Shown: piece by piece, positions 38,223-52,200 of the stretch | Layout of the letters: each line of letters opens with the position of its first letter | Position numbering within the stretch: the stretch's first letter is position 1 | Assembly (NCBI GenBank): GCA_026874595.1 | Contig: CM049312.1 | Span: 54,317,429-54,381,428, forward strand | DNA: 64,000 nt | Direction: 5' to 3' | Source of the DNA: Sipunculus nudus | Lineage: Eukaryota > Annelida > Sipuncula > Golfingiida > Sipunculidae | Made by a program: the position numbers and the translations under genes | Notes under the pieces: model-generated | What the model saw: the letters and a program-made list of their open reading frames with translations, nothing else | What the model was told of the DNA's origin: nothing | Database searches by the model: none

Positions 38223-39520
38223 GTTTGGTTTCTCTTAAGCCGTTTGTCAATATCAAAGCTTGCGCGAGAAGGGAGAGATTTAATATTGATACAAGACAGG
38301 AAATGGGCCGCGGTACACATTTCTATATGATATATGTATATTATGTGTTTCACAAGTAAGTGAGAGTACGTTTGTTTCTTGTCAAAGAACAAATTAACAG
38401 AGCGATGACACAGAAATTAAAAAGAGTTAGTTTTTTGTTTTTTATTACTCCGTTTACTAGTTGGTGCGTGGAGGCAGTCAACATTAAACAATGGTAACAA
38501 CGTCGAAATGAACCATGGTACAAATTTATATGACATACTAGTATATTACAAATAAATACGTGAAAGAATGACAGTGCGTAACACTACACTTATTTTCGAT
38601 GTTTTATCGTATGTGAGATAGCCCCACCAACCGAGATAAGGAGCCCCACCAACAAGTTACTTATCTTAAGTATAGGGAGCATCAAAGCGTATGATTAACA
38701 TTTTTGGGACCATAGTTCAGAAATGATAGCTCATGGAAGACACATCGGTTCAGAAAGATCGTGGATTAGACGTACGGATATAATCATTTTGTATCAATAA
38801 AGAATCGAAAACTATAGGGCGCTTTGACCTGTCACGTAAACGATACCAAAGTACTCGGTATACATACAGATCATGTCACCGCGGGAAGTAGATTAAATGT
38901 ACGGATTAAAGGTTCGGGTAAAATACAAACGTTTTCCTCAACCCGGAATAAAGTTAAGCTGCTGTTTATGTAAATATTTGTAAGACTGAGTTGGTTTTTG
39001 AATACACACCAACAAAAGTTATATGAGAACCCGCAATATTTAAGCCGAACGTGGTGTTTATACAATAAAAAGTTTCTTTTGTCGTAACACAGACGCAAAA
39101 ATCAGAATATGTTCTAAATTTCTTGATGTAAACTCTCGAACACATAACGGTACGGTCTTCCACCTTTCCAAAAAACAGAGCTGATAAAATTATACCATAT
39201 TTACACCATCCCATTTTTGGAAATTAAGAGGATGCTGTTTACAAATAGGCTTAAACGTTCTTATTGAAATAAATTAAAGTTGCATGAAATGTTTAATTTC
39301 TGTGTTCAATGGCTGCGTTCCTGCGTTGATTAATTAGCTAAACAATGTGTACTGGCAGAAGACAACCATGCAACCATGCAACTGTTTCTAAAGGACTGAT
39401 ATTTGTGATTGTCAAGAGATAGGGAAATGTTTTCTTGGAAAAAGACGTCATTTAAGTAAATACTGTTATTAGACTAAACACTTTGAGAAAAGTCTAATAA
39501 CTATCTATCTATCTAGCTAT

Positions 39521-39578
<58 letters not shown>

Positions 39579-41553
39579 ATATTCGGAACAAGGTAACACT
39601 TGGAACCTTCCTTTGTGAGTAATTCGCGATGACGCAGCTAACTCAGTTAATCATGATAGAGGTGAACAGTAATTACTTGGGAATTATATCAATTACACCG
39701 TCTACGTTTGTCCTGACAAGCGTGTCACATTAATTGAGTCGCTAATACATTTTACCTCCTTAGGTATATCGACTAGAGATAAAATAAATGCATGATTTTG
39801 TAGGTCTGTCGTCGGGATCTCGCAGTATATACATGTGTAAACATTACTTAATCATTAAGAATTATCAGTTACAATGGTAACGGGAGTGTTTATTACACAG
39901 GAAAATTTATCCGATCATTAATATTTGCCTACTCATGATTTATGTTTATTAGCCTATGGTATTCATATTCACTAGACAGTAGACACTAAGTATTTTATGT
40001 ATTATCAATACCAATTGATGAAATTATAGCTCCAGACTGGGGTCGTTTTATATGTGCGTTTTAATCTATGAATATTTTAAAGAATTTGTTTAGGTCAGCT
40101 GTTAAATTCCTCACACTTTTATTTTAAGTATAGGTATACAATGAAACCTGAAATATCTTATAACTAACATATAGCTATCCTAGTATATTATCATACGAAT
40201 CCTTTCTTTCTCATTCGATAGACAACTTTACCTCATACCTGCTACCACAAAGACTTACTATCCACTCTGTGAATGTAAACTAAATTGATCTTATATAACA
40301 CCTGTAATTAAATTAATATTCTCCTACATAAACATATCAGCCTTGAACAACTTGTACAGCCAGTACATCAGGTCAAACAGTAGCATTATGGAAATATGAC
40401 AAAACACCTAGACCGCCTCATGCCATATAAATCAAATCATACGGTCTATGCGCGTGATACCTAACGAAGAATACTATATGATCCGAAAGCTACGTTAAGC
40501 CCAGGTCCCATAAAAGCACGGATGAACACGACAGTCCCGGAAAGTTTCGGATCTCGCCGGATAAAGAACCGGGATGATCCGTGTTCATTTCGATGTTTTC
40601 AAGCGTCAACGGTCGCCCAACGACACCGCAGCTACACGGACGAACCGGGCAAACACGGATGACCAAGGACCGGACAGTCACGGCAGAGTGACGGACCAAC
40701 ACGGATCAACACGACAGAGACACGGACAGCCCCGGATGAACACGTACCATCCCGGACTGTCAAGGACTCACATGGATAATCAATGCAGAGCTACGGCTGT
40801 CCTTGGACCCTACACGGCAGCTACACGGGCCAGCCTGGATCCGTATGTGATCCGTGTTAATGCGGCACCTATATTGGACTGGGGCTTTAAGTATAAGTCC
40901 CATAGAGGACCCGACAGAGCTACGGCAGATTCACGGATAGGTCCGGGATGATCCGGGACGTACGCCGTAGCGCTGCCCGAATGGTCCGGAATGGTCCAGG
41001 AGGGCGAGCCTGCAGTCTTTGGATGTCAAAAACTGCCGGGGCGATTCGTGGTGATCCGTGGCGGAATGTAATACGGGGTGATCCGGGGCTCATCCGTAGC
41101 TCTGACGGGGCTTTGCCATGGGTGTCCGTACCACTGCCGTGGAAGTCCGGGGCACTGCCGTGACTGTCCTTGGAGGTCCAGGACAATGAAAACTACCCCG
41201 GCAGAGCGACGGACCAATACGGCAGAGCCCAGGACTTTCACGGCTACGAATATCCACGGACTAGCGCGGCGAAAAAATACCGGAATCCGTAGCGCATCCT
41301 TTGCGGACCGTGGTGAGACGTAGCTCTGCCGAGATAATCCGGGTCTCTCCCGGGATAATTTCAGGCAATAAAAAAAAAACACTCCGGATCACCACGGACC
41401 ACCCCGGACCTTATCCGGGGTGGTCCGTGGTAACCCTTGCCTATCCGTAGTACTGCCTGCTTCAGTGGGACTGCAGCTTAAGGTTACAAAGAGGCGTCAT
41501 CCCTCTTTCTACCTCTCAGGTTAACTGAGATATAGACTAATACAGCTAAAATC

Positions 41554-41635
<82 letters not shown>

Positions 41636-42612
41636 TCCCACCGTCAGTGAACCGAATTTTCTGTATATACCATATCCATTTATATATATATTAAATATAT
41701 ATATTATTACGGGGTGACATAAAAACGGACCGAACTGTCTCGCTAGTGAAACCTGCTTTTCTGGCGAAGCGGTTGGTACGCCGGACTTGTGCGGCTCCGA
41801 CATGGGTTCGAAACCGGGATCGGCCAAATGTTTTCCCCTGAGCAGTTTGTCTTCGTAACAAAATGGGGGCTCTATGTCTTCGTAACAAGATCAATAACAA
41901 TAATCACGTCCTAACCTTAGGCCTATATTGATTAATTGATAACATATCCTTGGTCCCTAGGGTTAGTAGATTAACAGTTTCGAGAACTTGACGATATAAA
42001 GTATGAACTAGTCTGTCGAGTTTTAGATTATGAGTTCCGGAATATTCAATTTAAAGGTCTTTTAATTAAGCCTAAACCTGATGAGCGGTTAACCATGAGG
42101 ACATATTTAACCATGCGCTGAATGCCTCTCCCAATTTTTCATTTTCCCATTTTTGCCCATGTACAGTGACTAAACTAAGAGCAGTGAGAGTAGACGACGA
42201 GTAAAATGCACCTGACAGCACTGGTCCGAAAAGTGTAGACATAAATAATGTATAAACAGGCATTTATATCTTAAAGAGAAAAAGAATCCATACCTAAATT
42301 TATGTCATTAAATCATATAATTATGGACAGTATGCTTGCTGTAACTGTGAAAGTGGACAGAAGTTTGAAATTTTCATCGTTTTAGTATTCTTTTAGCTAA
42401 TTTGTCAATTTAACATATTGCTATGAATTTAAAACATTATTGTTCATTAAATACGTTAATATGAATGCACATAGTTTTAACCTAAAATTTCCATTGTTCT
42501 CAAACAATCGAAGTTGGCATTTTAGGGTTGAGTATTTTTGCCTTACTTGGGGTGCATAATAATACCGGTAATGATAACAGACGATCACTATATAGGGCAC
42601 CGCTTTTCAAAC

Positions 42613-42652
<40 letters not shown>

Positions 42653-43173
42653 TATACTGTAATAAAATAATAATAATAATTTTATTATTATTATATCCGC
42701 CTGTTTGAAGCAATATTTTTATAACCCAACCGATATATAGGCCTTTATGTACCGTTATTAACAGTGCCGTGATGTTCACAAGCTGCCCAATGCCACAGCC
42801 AAGTGCAACTTCGTCAGGGCCAACGAGGACGCCTGCGAGAACGACGACAACTTCTTCAACTACACCTATTTTGTCTACTGCATTACTGGCAACGTTTTGC
42901 CTTTGGGTATGATTATTTTGGTAAGCTGGTCACGTGACCTTTCTTACTAATACATATAAATCTTCGCTAATTTCATGCTAGCATGCAGCTGAGGATAATA
43001 TCATGATTGTCACCTCAGAGGCGTTACCAGGAGGGTGCCAAAGGGGGCTATACCCGCACCCCCCCCCCTTCCACTTTGCATGTAACACTGAGGAAAACTT
43101 TCCAGACAGTAATATCTGCTAAGAAATATCTTGATTTAGTCTTAAAATTATAAAAATATTGAAGTAGGCTGAT

Positions 43174-43231
<58 letters not shown>

Positions 43232-46200
43232 CGCACTCATTGACCAGTTTATATGCTTCCCGTCCCCCCCCCCCCCCCGGGCACCCCCTCATAAATCCTG
43301 GCGAAGCCCTTCACTTCTTTCTCTAGTCTTAATTCTGTTACTTTTTTTCTATTCACATCTCTATATGCCACTTCAATGCATGTGTTTTGCTGTTTTCTTA
43401 ACCCGAAAGTTGGATGTTAAATTTTTAAAACAGATATATAACAAATGTCAGAAATGATATTTCATCCAATTAAAACAATTTCTCGCCTCACATCACTAAC
43501 ACAACCTTGCCTTTTTTAACGGCTTTTTATTTCTACACCACACCGGTATTCTTTACTTTACTAGTCAATTCGTTCATTGCATGTTAACTTCTACACTTCC
43601 TACAGTACTGACTGTGCTTTAATAACCACGCGACTTCAGCCGTAGCTTTACCTGTGTGCTGTGTGCTTTCTCTTTTGTTCCTAATTATACCGGTGTTTCA
43701 GATTCTATGGTGGCTCTTCTGTTTCGTGGGTCTTGCTGTTACGGCTGACGATTTGTAAGATGTTTCTCCTTCTGTTTCTCTTAACAAGTTAAAGCACAGG
43801 CGCTGGACCCATATGCTTGCTAAATGTTGTCCCATACATGCAGGGGCGGATCTAGGATTTCGGAAAAGGGGTGGGGGGGGGGGGGTCCAACTGAGGACGA
43901 CCAATGAAAACCCCTAAAAAGGTCATCAAGTCCAAAATAGAGAGTCTATAGGCCTAAAAAATATGTGTTAAGCCCTTAAACAAGATTGCGGTTGGGCCCG
44001 TAATTCCTCTGTCTCCTGGATCTGCACTGCATTAGATTCAATTCATCATACATTATATATGTTCCACCCGAAACCAGCAGGTCCAGCGCCCGTGTGTTAG
44101 CTTCATAATCCTACACTAGACGCTCTATAATAATATCAGTTACTGAAATTTTTTTCTTTCTATATAGATTTAAAATTTCTTATAATTACTCTTAGTTCAA
44201 AACATTAATTGTTGAAGACTGATTTAAATGATCCGATGTGTGATAATTATCGGAAAATTAAAATATTTTCAAGTGTTATGATTTAATCAAGCTTGTGACT
44301 ATACAGTAGAGACTTTAATTTTGTAGCCCATTTATTTTGTATTTTACAAATTCAAAAATCAAATACATCTTGTTGCTTAAATGTTAAGCGTGAACAGAAA
44401 CTTTTTATTTATTTTATAATTTTGATTAGGCGTATTTGTAAGGGAAACATGCAAAATCTCTACCGAACCTACAACGATAACCCTCGTTTCCATTATAATA
44501 TATTTTTCCTATTTAAATTTCAGTTTTTGCCCGTCTCTGGTGGTGATCTCCAAGACGTTGCGACTCAGTCCTAATGTTGCAATATCCTTTTTATACCCAA
44601 GGGAAGCATTTAGTTTTTATCAAACAAATCATTTAATTACATGGATACGCTCCTTTGTATTATAAAACAATATTAATTGATTAAATACACAAGTGCATGT
44701 TAGATTCAAGTTTTAAATTGTAAAGTATTAAAATGTCTGTCATCTCTGCATGTGTTTATATACATGTATTTAATGTTAATATCAAAATTTCACTTTCATT
44801 GGAGTGTTCGAAAGATTTAATGTTTATGTCACCAAATGAAAAGGTATTTAGATTTTACACTTGTCATGGTTGAAGTAATTAAGCAAAAAAAAATTACGTT
44901 TAATTTTTGCGATGGCGACAATGTTTATGGTAACTGGGGGATCAAAGGTTTTACCTCTGTACATTAAGTGCACAATGAACCTCTTTTAGCAGTACCCTCC
45001 TATGCAGTCTCTGTTCATAACATTTTCAGAAACGCATTCCATCGGCTGCATTTCATGGCAAACTCTGATACTAGACAATTAGACGTATAGGCCCACATAT
45101 TGTATTATAAAATATAAAGAAATAAGTACGTTTCTATAAAAAATTAAACAGTAAAGAAACTCTTTTAACGTTTCTTTTAATGTAGGATTTTTAACTCTCG
45201 TGTACAGTGAATAATAATTGGTCAAGAGACTGGAAAGATGTGCCTTATTTAATATTGATTATATCGAGTAGGAAATTAATTTTAAGAAAGGAATCCATGA
45301 GAGTAAAATTTAAAAAAAAAGAACCTCACACCTCACGAATTATTCAGTATCGACATTTATGCACAGGGCTTAGGTAATTTAATGACTATACTATATAGGA
45401 TATTATGCCTATATACTGACCTTAACCTGATCACGGCGTGACCTTCCTTGCCTTTGGTAATGGAGCTCCCGATCTGTTCTCCGCCATAGCCGCTCTCAGC
45501 AGGGGAGGCTCTGGGATGGGCCTAGGCGGGCTTTTCGGTAAGTACAAGACAAACAACACCACGTATTGTCGTCAGATTGCATGTACCAGGATAAATATGC
45601 AAAATAAAAATGGAAAATCGCTTGTGAGTCAAACATTATTATAAACTGGAATACTGTACTTTGCTCGGTGCACGACAGTGCTAACCTCTGCTTGTACGTA
45701 CCAGGTTTAATATGCAAAATAAAAATTGAAAATCGCTTTCAAGTTAAAAATTGTCATTAATTGTAAAACTGTACTTTGAAAAGAGCACGATAGTGCCATC
45801 GTTTGATTGCATGTACCAGGATAAAAATGTAAAATAACAATGGAAAATCACTTTTGAATTAAATAGTATCATAAATTGGTATACCAAGCTTTGCAAAGTA
45901 CACGACAGTGCCATCGTCTGCTTTGACGTACCAGAATAAATATGCAAAATAAAAATGCACATGTAGGCCTACCACTTGAATATTCATAAACAGTGTTGCT
46001 GTCTCGAGTTAGCTAATTTTCTTAATGATATATATATAATGATATATAAAATAAAATATATAAAAAGTCTCTTGTGTTAATGTATTGTGAATATTTGGTA
46101 AAATGAACAGCGAAAGCCAGGGTGAAAAACGAAAAACAAGCACAATAATGGTGGTGGTCTATCAGCAGGTCATGGTGTCTTTTCTAGGTGCTGGAATGTT

Positions 46201-49200
46201 TGTAACCACGATTGTTGTCGGCACTATTGCCACCATCCGACCGTTCAAAGCCATGGAGCGTCCTTTCCTGCGTGACGTCATCTTCTACTTGGTGGGAGTT
46301 TACTGGACCTTCTTGTGCATGTGGAGAGAGAAGATATACTTGGGAGAGGCTATAGGTATTTGGCTTCTATATTGTAATCCAGCTACCAAGTTAGTTAAAA
46401 AAGTTGTGAAAACGTTCTTACAATGTTTTCAAAAAATGCAAATCATGGTTTTTATTTTTTTTTTCAAATGCTCTACGGGATGTTTAAAATCTTTATCCTG
46501 TTATAATTTGTAAGAACACATATAGATTATTAATTTAATTTATTTTTTTCAATTTCATTAAAGTATCTCATTTAAATTATGCATTTTTAAAATGAAAACA
46601 TTTTCTCATTACAATTTGAGATTATAAACGTATAAGTTAAAAATAATAATTTTTAATTGATACATTTTTGTGATGTTTATTATTATATTTCAAGGCTTTA
46701 AAACGTTCGTTACTTAACCTTTTTTTAAAAACTCGAGTCAAATCTTGCAGTTTCACAATTCATTTAATAAAAAATAATTATAATTGTTACAAAAGAGATT
46801 AAATATCTCTACGTGTAATAAATCTAAACATATCATAAATGTAATTTGATACTAGAATGATAAATATGGGTATGTCAACTGAACAGGAATACCCCCGGCC
46901 AAATTTACCTATGTCTGCTTTGGATTCAATATAGTACTTAATTTTAAAATGTTATTCAATCATTTTAAAATGTTATTTTAGTCATTTTTACATTTGGAAG
47001 ATATTATATCCTCTTTTTCTTTATAACAGCATTAGATGTAAGTATGTATGTAATGCTAAATTACATCTATTTTCATGTAGGTTTTTTTTCCTTCTATACG
47101 TACATTTATTAAGTAAATTTTTATTATAATTGTCGTTGGGTCGTGTCTCTCGATATATCTACGTGTTCATCTATTTTCTCTGTCGTAAAGGATTTATCCT
47201 TCTCTACGGCGTGTACGTGTTCGTCGTGGTCTTATCTGGATATATCTACCGGAAACAGAAGGAACGGGAAGAGGCAAAAGGTGCTGGAGCAGGTGAAAAA
47301 GGTAGGTCACGTGATCTTTTCCTGACTGGCATCCGTAAAGTCAGTTCATGTGATTTAATGTGTCCCTGTTTGGTAGTTCCTACGCACAAGTCTACGACAC
47401 TGCTTTTTAGGGATTGTTGGTAAAGGCATCATCTTCCCACAATGCAATGAGGCTTCTAATTACACCAACAGGGAAGATACACATTATATAAAGAGAGTGA
47501 ATATTTGATATTAAAAAGGGGTTCGAATAGGAATGTTTCAAGATCAAGGCAGGTTACGTTCGGGAGATGAAAAAGAAACATTCGGTAAGCATGCGTATGT
47601 GGTGTATTTACTTGGAGCTCCACCTTGTGCTCGCACCGGAACTATTGCTGTTTGATAAATTGACGGAAATAAATAAGTTCATGCCAAGCTCTTGTTCCTT
47701 GAGTACGACTCCGTGACTCGGCCGCCTAACAAACACAAAAGTGGCGACGACGATAGTTATTTTAAGAACAACCAAGCGTAGAAGAGTTTTGAAGAGTTGT
47801 CCGTAAGTAAACTTCATACGCGCTGGGACACTTTTCTTGTAACGCCTGGTCGAGCGATAAAGACTATTTAAGCAACATGGCAGCGGCAACCATCGGTCAC
47901 GTGGGACCGTACCTTCCCACTGATGAAAAATGGACTAATTATCAAACCAGACTTGAGTTATGGATGCTGTTTAATAAAATAGAAAGCAAACGGAAAAGTG
48001 CTACTCTCCTGACTGTCATCGGTCCAGCGGTCTTTGAAACCGTGAGTAGTTTAATTATTTCTAGCTCGCGTTGTTGATCAAACATATGACGCACTGGTTA
48101 AAGTGCTGAATGATCATTATAGGTCACCTAGTATCCCACTGGCCACAAGACTTGAGTTCACGTCAAGAAACCCGAATATGGATGAAACAGTTAATGAGTA
48201 TATTGCTGACTTAAAAAGATTAACTATTGATTGTCAATATACCCGTGAGGATAAAGTTTGGGAGCGTTTTTAGAAACATTGTGTCATGGAGTCCGGGATA
48301 ACAGAATTACTAAGAGGTTGTTAGATGAATCCAATAAAGCCACGTTTACCTAGAATAAAGCTTGTGAGATAGCTTTAGCAATGGAGCTAGTAGACAAGTA
48401 TATGAAAAGTTATAATCAGGATTGTGAGAAGAAGACCCAGTCAGGTCAGATAAATAGACTTAGAGGAAGAGGAGGTAGAGGCCAGTATAAGCATTTTAGG
48501 CCTGTAACGCATCAACAAGAGAAATGTCACAGATGTAATGGTGGACACAATGGTGCCAACTGCCCACATAAAGAGACTAAATGTTTTAAATGTTCAAAAG
48601 TTGGACACATTGCAAGAGCATGTCGCTCACAGGTTAGGAAGGGAAATGGTAATCGCAATCAATCACCCATGAACCAAGGATCAATATATAAAAACAGACA
48701 GGAAACCATATTGATGATTAAAGGACGGATGATGCAGAGACTATAAATGCATTAATAAAGAAACCAGATGAGTACAGGTCATACTTGAAGTTAAAGGCCA
48801 ACCTTTTTTATTTGTTATAGATACAGTTTACAGAACATTCCATATGATGAAAGCAGAATTAAATTTTGGGAGTTATAGTGGTGAGCGGATTGAAACTCTG
48901 GGTAATATCATGGTATCAGTTACACATAAGATTCCGAGAACGATATTTCTACTGGCCATAGTTAAAGGTGACAAGGTATCTCTCTTGGGCCGTGATTGGT
49001 TGAAAGAATTCAGCTATTTGCTAAACAAACAGTTTTTTTTGCTGTGAATAATTTTAAGAATGATAGCCAGTTGCAGGAGTTATTAGCAACCTACCAGCAG
49101 CTATTTGAAGGCAATGGACAGGTTAAGAATTTAAAGCTGAGATACATTTGAGAAATGCAAAACAAGTGTTCCTCAAATCACGACCTGTGCCAAATGCACT

Positions 49201-52200
49201 GAGAGAAAAAGTTGTAGATGAACTGGATACACTTTATCAATCAGGAATTTTCAGAAAAGTTGAAATGAGCCAGTTGGCAGCTCCGCTTGTTTTTGTACCT
49301 AAGTCTGACCCTAGTGTTAGGCTATGTGGGGATTTTAAATTTACAACAAACACAGCCATAGCGGATCAGCCGTATCCACTGCGAACAGCAGAAGATATTT
49401 TTGCCACCTTAGCCGGAGGTGACAAGTTCAGTGTACTTGACCTTAGTCATGCATATGCGCAGCTTGAAGTCGAGGAGGAATCACAGAAACTCCTCACTGT
49501 AAATACTCACAAGGGACTTTATGAATACCAGAGACTTGCATACGGTGTGAAGAATGCACCGCATATTTTCCAGAGAGTTATGGATCAAGTACTCATTTGG
49601 AAATCACAAGTTGCTTGCTACCTAGATGACATCTTGATACCGACAAAATCTGATGCAGAGCACCTGCAGACCCTAAACCTGGTCTTTTAGAGGTTAGCAC
49701 AGCATGTGGTTAAGTTGTAGAAGGCAAAGTGTCATTATGGCCTCCAGTGTTGAGTAATTAGGACACAAAATAGATTTACAAGGCTTGCATCCTAAACAGA
49801 AGAAAATTGAGCCAATAATAAATGCTTAACCACCTGAGAATAAAACTGACCTGAATTCTCTGTTAGGTCTCATCTTTTTTTTTTTTTAGTTTTCTGGAAG
49901 GTTTTTCACCTAAAAAAGAGCCTCTTCACATACTCTAACGCTCAGAGAATACACGGAAATGGACAACAGACTGGACAAGGCCCTACAAGCTGTAAAGCTA
50001 TAAGGTACTTGTTCATGATGACCCAAGCAAACAGTTAAGTTTATCTACAGATGCCTCAGATGCCTCTGTATTTTCACAGACTGGTGATGACAGTATAGAG
50101 AGGCCTGTAGCATTTGCGTCGAGAACCCCACCGAGAGAAAGTACGCACAGATTGAGCGTGAAGCAGTTGGAATAATCTTTGGCATAAAGAAATTCCACAA
50201 ATACTTTTATGGGAGACGGTTTAAACTTATCACTGATCATAAACCCCTCACAGCTATATTCGGACCTAAGAAAGGCTTACCAACGCTGTCACCCCTAAGG
50301 TTACAAAGATGGGGTCTGATATTGTTGGCATACCAGTATGACATGGTATACAGACGCACTGCAGATCATGGGAATGCAGATTTTGTTCAAAGATGCCAAC
50401 ACAGAGTGATGATGAACTTGAGACACCAATCAATTATTTCACACATGTTCATGACCTACCGGTAACACTACAGAACATTAGCAGTTAGACCAGAAAAATA
50501 TCATCAAAAAACATCATGAACACTTGGGAATTGTTAGGAGCAAAGCATTGGCCAGGTGTTGTATTTCGTTCTCAGGCTTAGATAAATGTGAAGAGGACAT
50601 GGCAAAAAGCTGTGACAACTGATTGATCCACCACTTTTGTATCCTTTGAAATGCCCAGAGAAGCCATGGTCAGGATACACATGGATTTTGTTGAATACAA
50701 ATCAAAAACATAGTGATGGTGGATAGTTATTCTATGTGGCTTGAAGTAGTTCCTGTGAAAACTACAACAGCATGCAAAACCATAGAAGTACATAGAAACA
50801 TATTCAGTGTGCAGGAATTGCCGGAGGATATTGTCACAGACAATGGACCACCTTTTAGGTCACAGGAGTTTGAAATGTTAACTCAGAGTAATGGAATTAT
50901 GCACACCTTAACGCCGCCTTACCATTCCGCAACTAACGGCAAGCTGAACGGTATGTGCAAACAGTAACATTGCTTTAAAGAAGCATTTCCTGGAGTCAGA
51001 TAGTCACAGATTAACTTATTTTCTACTGACATATAGGGTTACTCCCCGTACAGTAACTGGGAAGTCACCAGCTGAGATGCTGAACAAACGCAGACTACTG
51101 ACACGTTTGGAGCTACTAAAACCTGATATCAGAAAGGTGGTAGAAAGGAAACAGGAAAAAAAGATGTTCATCATATGCGCACACAAATGAGAGAATTCAC
51201 ATAAAAATGAAAAAGTGAGTGAAAAACAGTAGAGATAACAACGAAGTTAAATTTGTCCCAGGCACCGTGTTCAAACGTTTTGGACCATTACGGCATATAG
51301 TGTTTGTGGAAAGCAACGTTTTGAACACGCAGATCATATCAAGGAAAGTTGGAGATAGCACATCTCCATCTGTAGCTCTGGACACTCCACACATTCAGGA
51401 ATTAGATCTTGTTATTCCTGATACGGTCACACAAGTCACACTAAATCAGCCAGTTATTCTACCTATACAACAAACAGATACACCGAATGACAACAGACAA
51501 AGTGCAGAAACAGTAACAACCATTGATCAGTCACACTCATTAGTTCTACCCAGTAACAATTTTCCTGAGGATTGTTCTACCAATTCTCTGCTGAATACCC
51601 AGACGTCACCAGGACCAGTTTCTGAGAGGCGCTATCCATGGAGGGAGAGAAGAGAGCCAGTAAAGTTCAAAGACTATGTTAAGAGATAAAGAATAATTAA
51701 GTAAACATGGACAGTTTAGTATATTGGTTTAAACCATTTTCAACGCTATCACTGTCATGCGTATGTAATTGCTATACTGTTATTATCAGGTATAAATGTC
51801 ATGCTTAATTTTGTAATTTATTGATATGTCATATCCTTTGCTGATTGGTATTGTTTATATTGAAAACTACCAGTTAAGGCATCATCATATGGTAATATCA
51901 TAAGAACTGAACTTGCCACGATAGGTTATACCTTGTTTTTAAACCAGTTTGTCTTTAAAACTGATGTAATAGATATAATATATACTTTTAAACATCAAAT
52001 GAGGCTGGTCAGTGTTATCAAAATAATAGTATAAGTAAGATTCGATATTATATCAACTAGCTTTAACCACTGGAACTTATACTCATGAATAATTGAAGTC
52101 CTTCTTTAAGAGTCACGTGTATCATTACTATCAATCTATATTCCATAAAGATCTCACACAAAGTTGCTTGAATAGTAACTACAGTTTGATGGTTTAATAT

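Larger units (their letters stand above)
47415..51689 (+). mobile_element. Degenerate Ty3/gypsy LTR retrotransposon in NCLX intron 7
   Basis: Ordered relics of one element: a candidate 5' LTR (47415-47737, TG...CA, TATA-like ATTATATAAAG at 47483), a PBS-like TGGCGACGA, gag from 47877, a zinc knuckle pair (CHRCNGGHNGANC and CFKCSKVGHIARAC, about 48525-48640), protease, RT from 49148 with a YLDD box (about 49620), RNase H (STDASDAS, 50040), integrase (50713-50967), and a C-terminal tail to 51689. Frameshifts and stops break it in several places. The protease DTG reads DTV and the integrase glutamate position is lost, so it cannot be active. The 3' LTR is not recognisable. Same orientation as the host gene. 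Confidence 0.9.

Noticed and set aside
40574-40951. 125-codon Arg/Thr/Asp-rich frame
   Set aside because: Made of degenerate ACGGA-type repeats in the foldback element; the complementary half gives a similar spurious frame.
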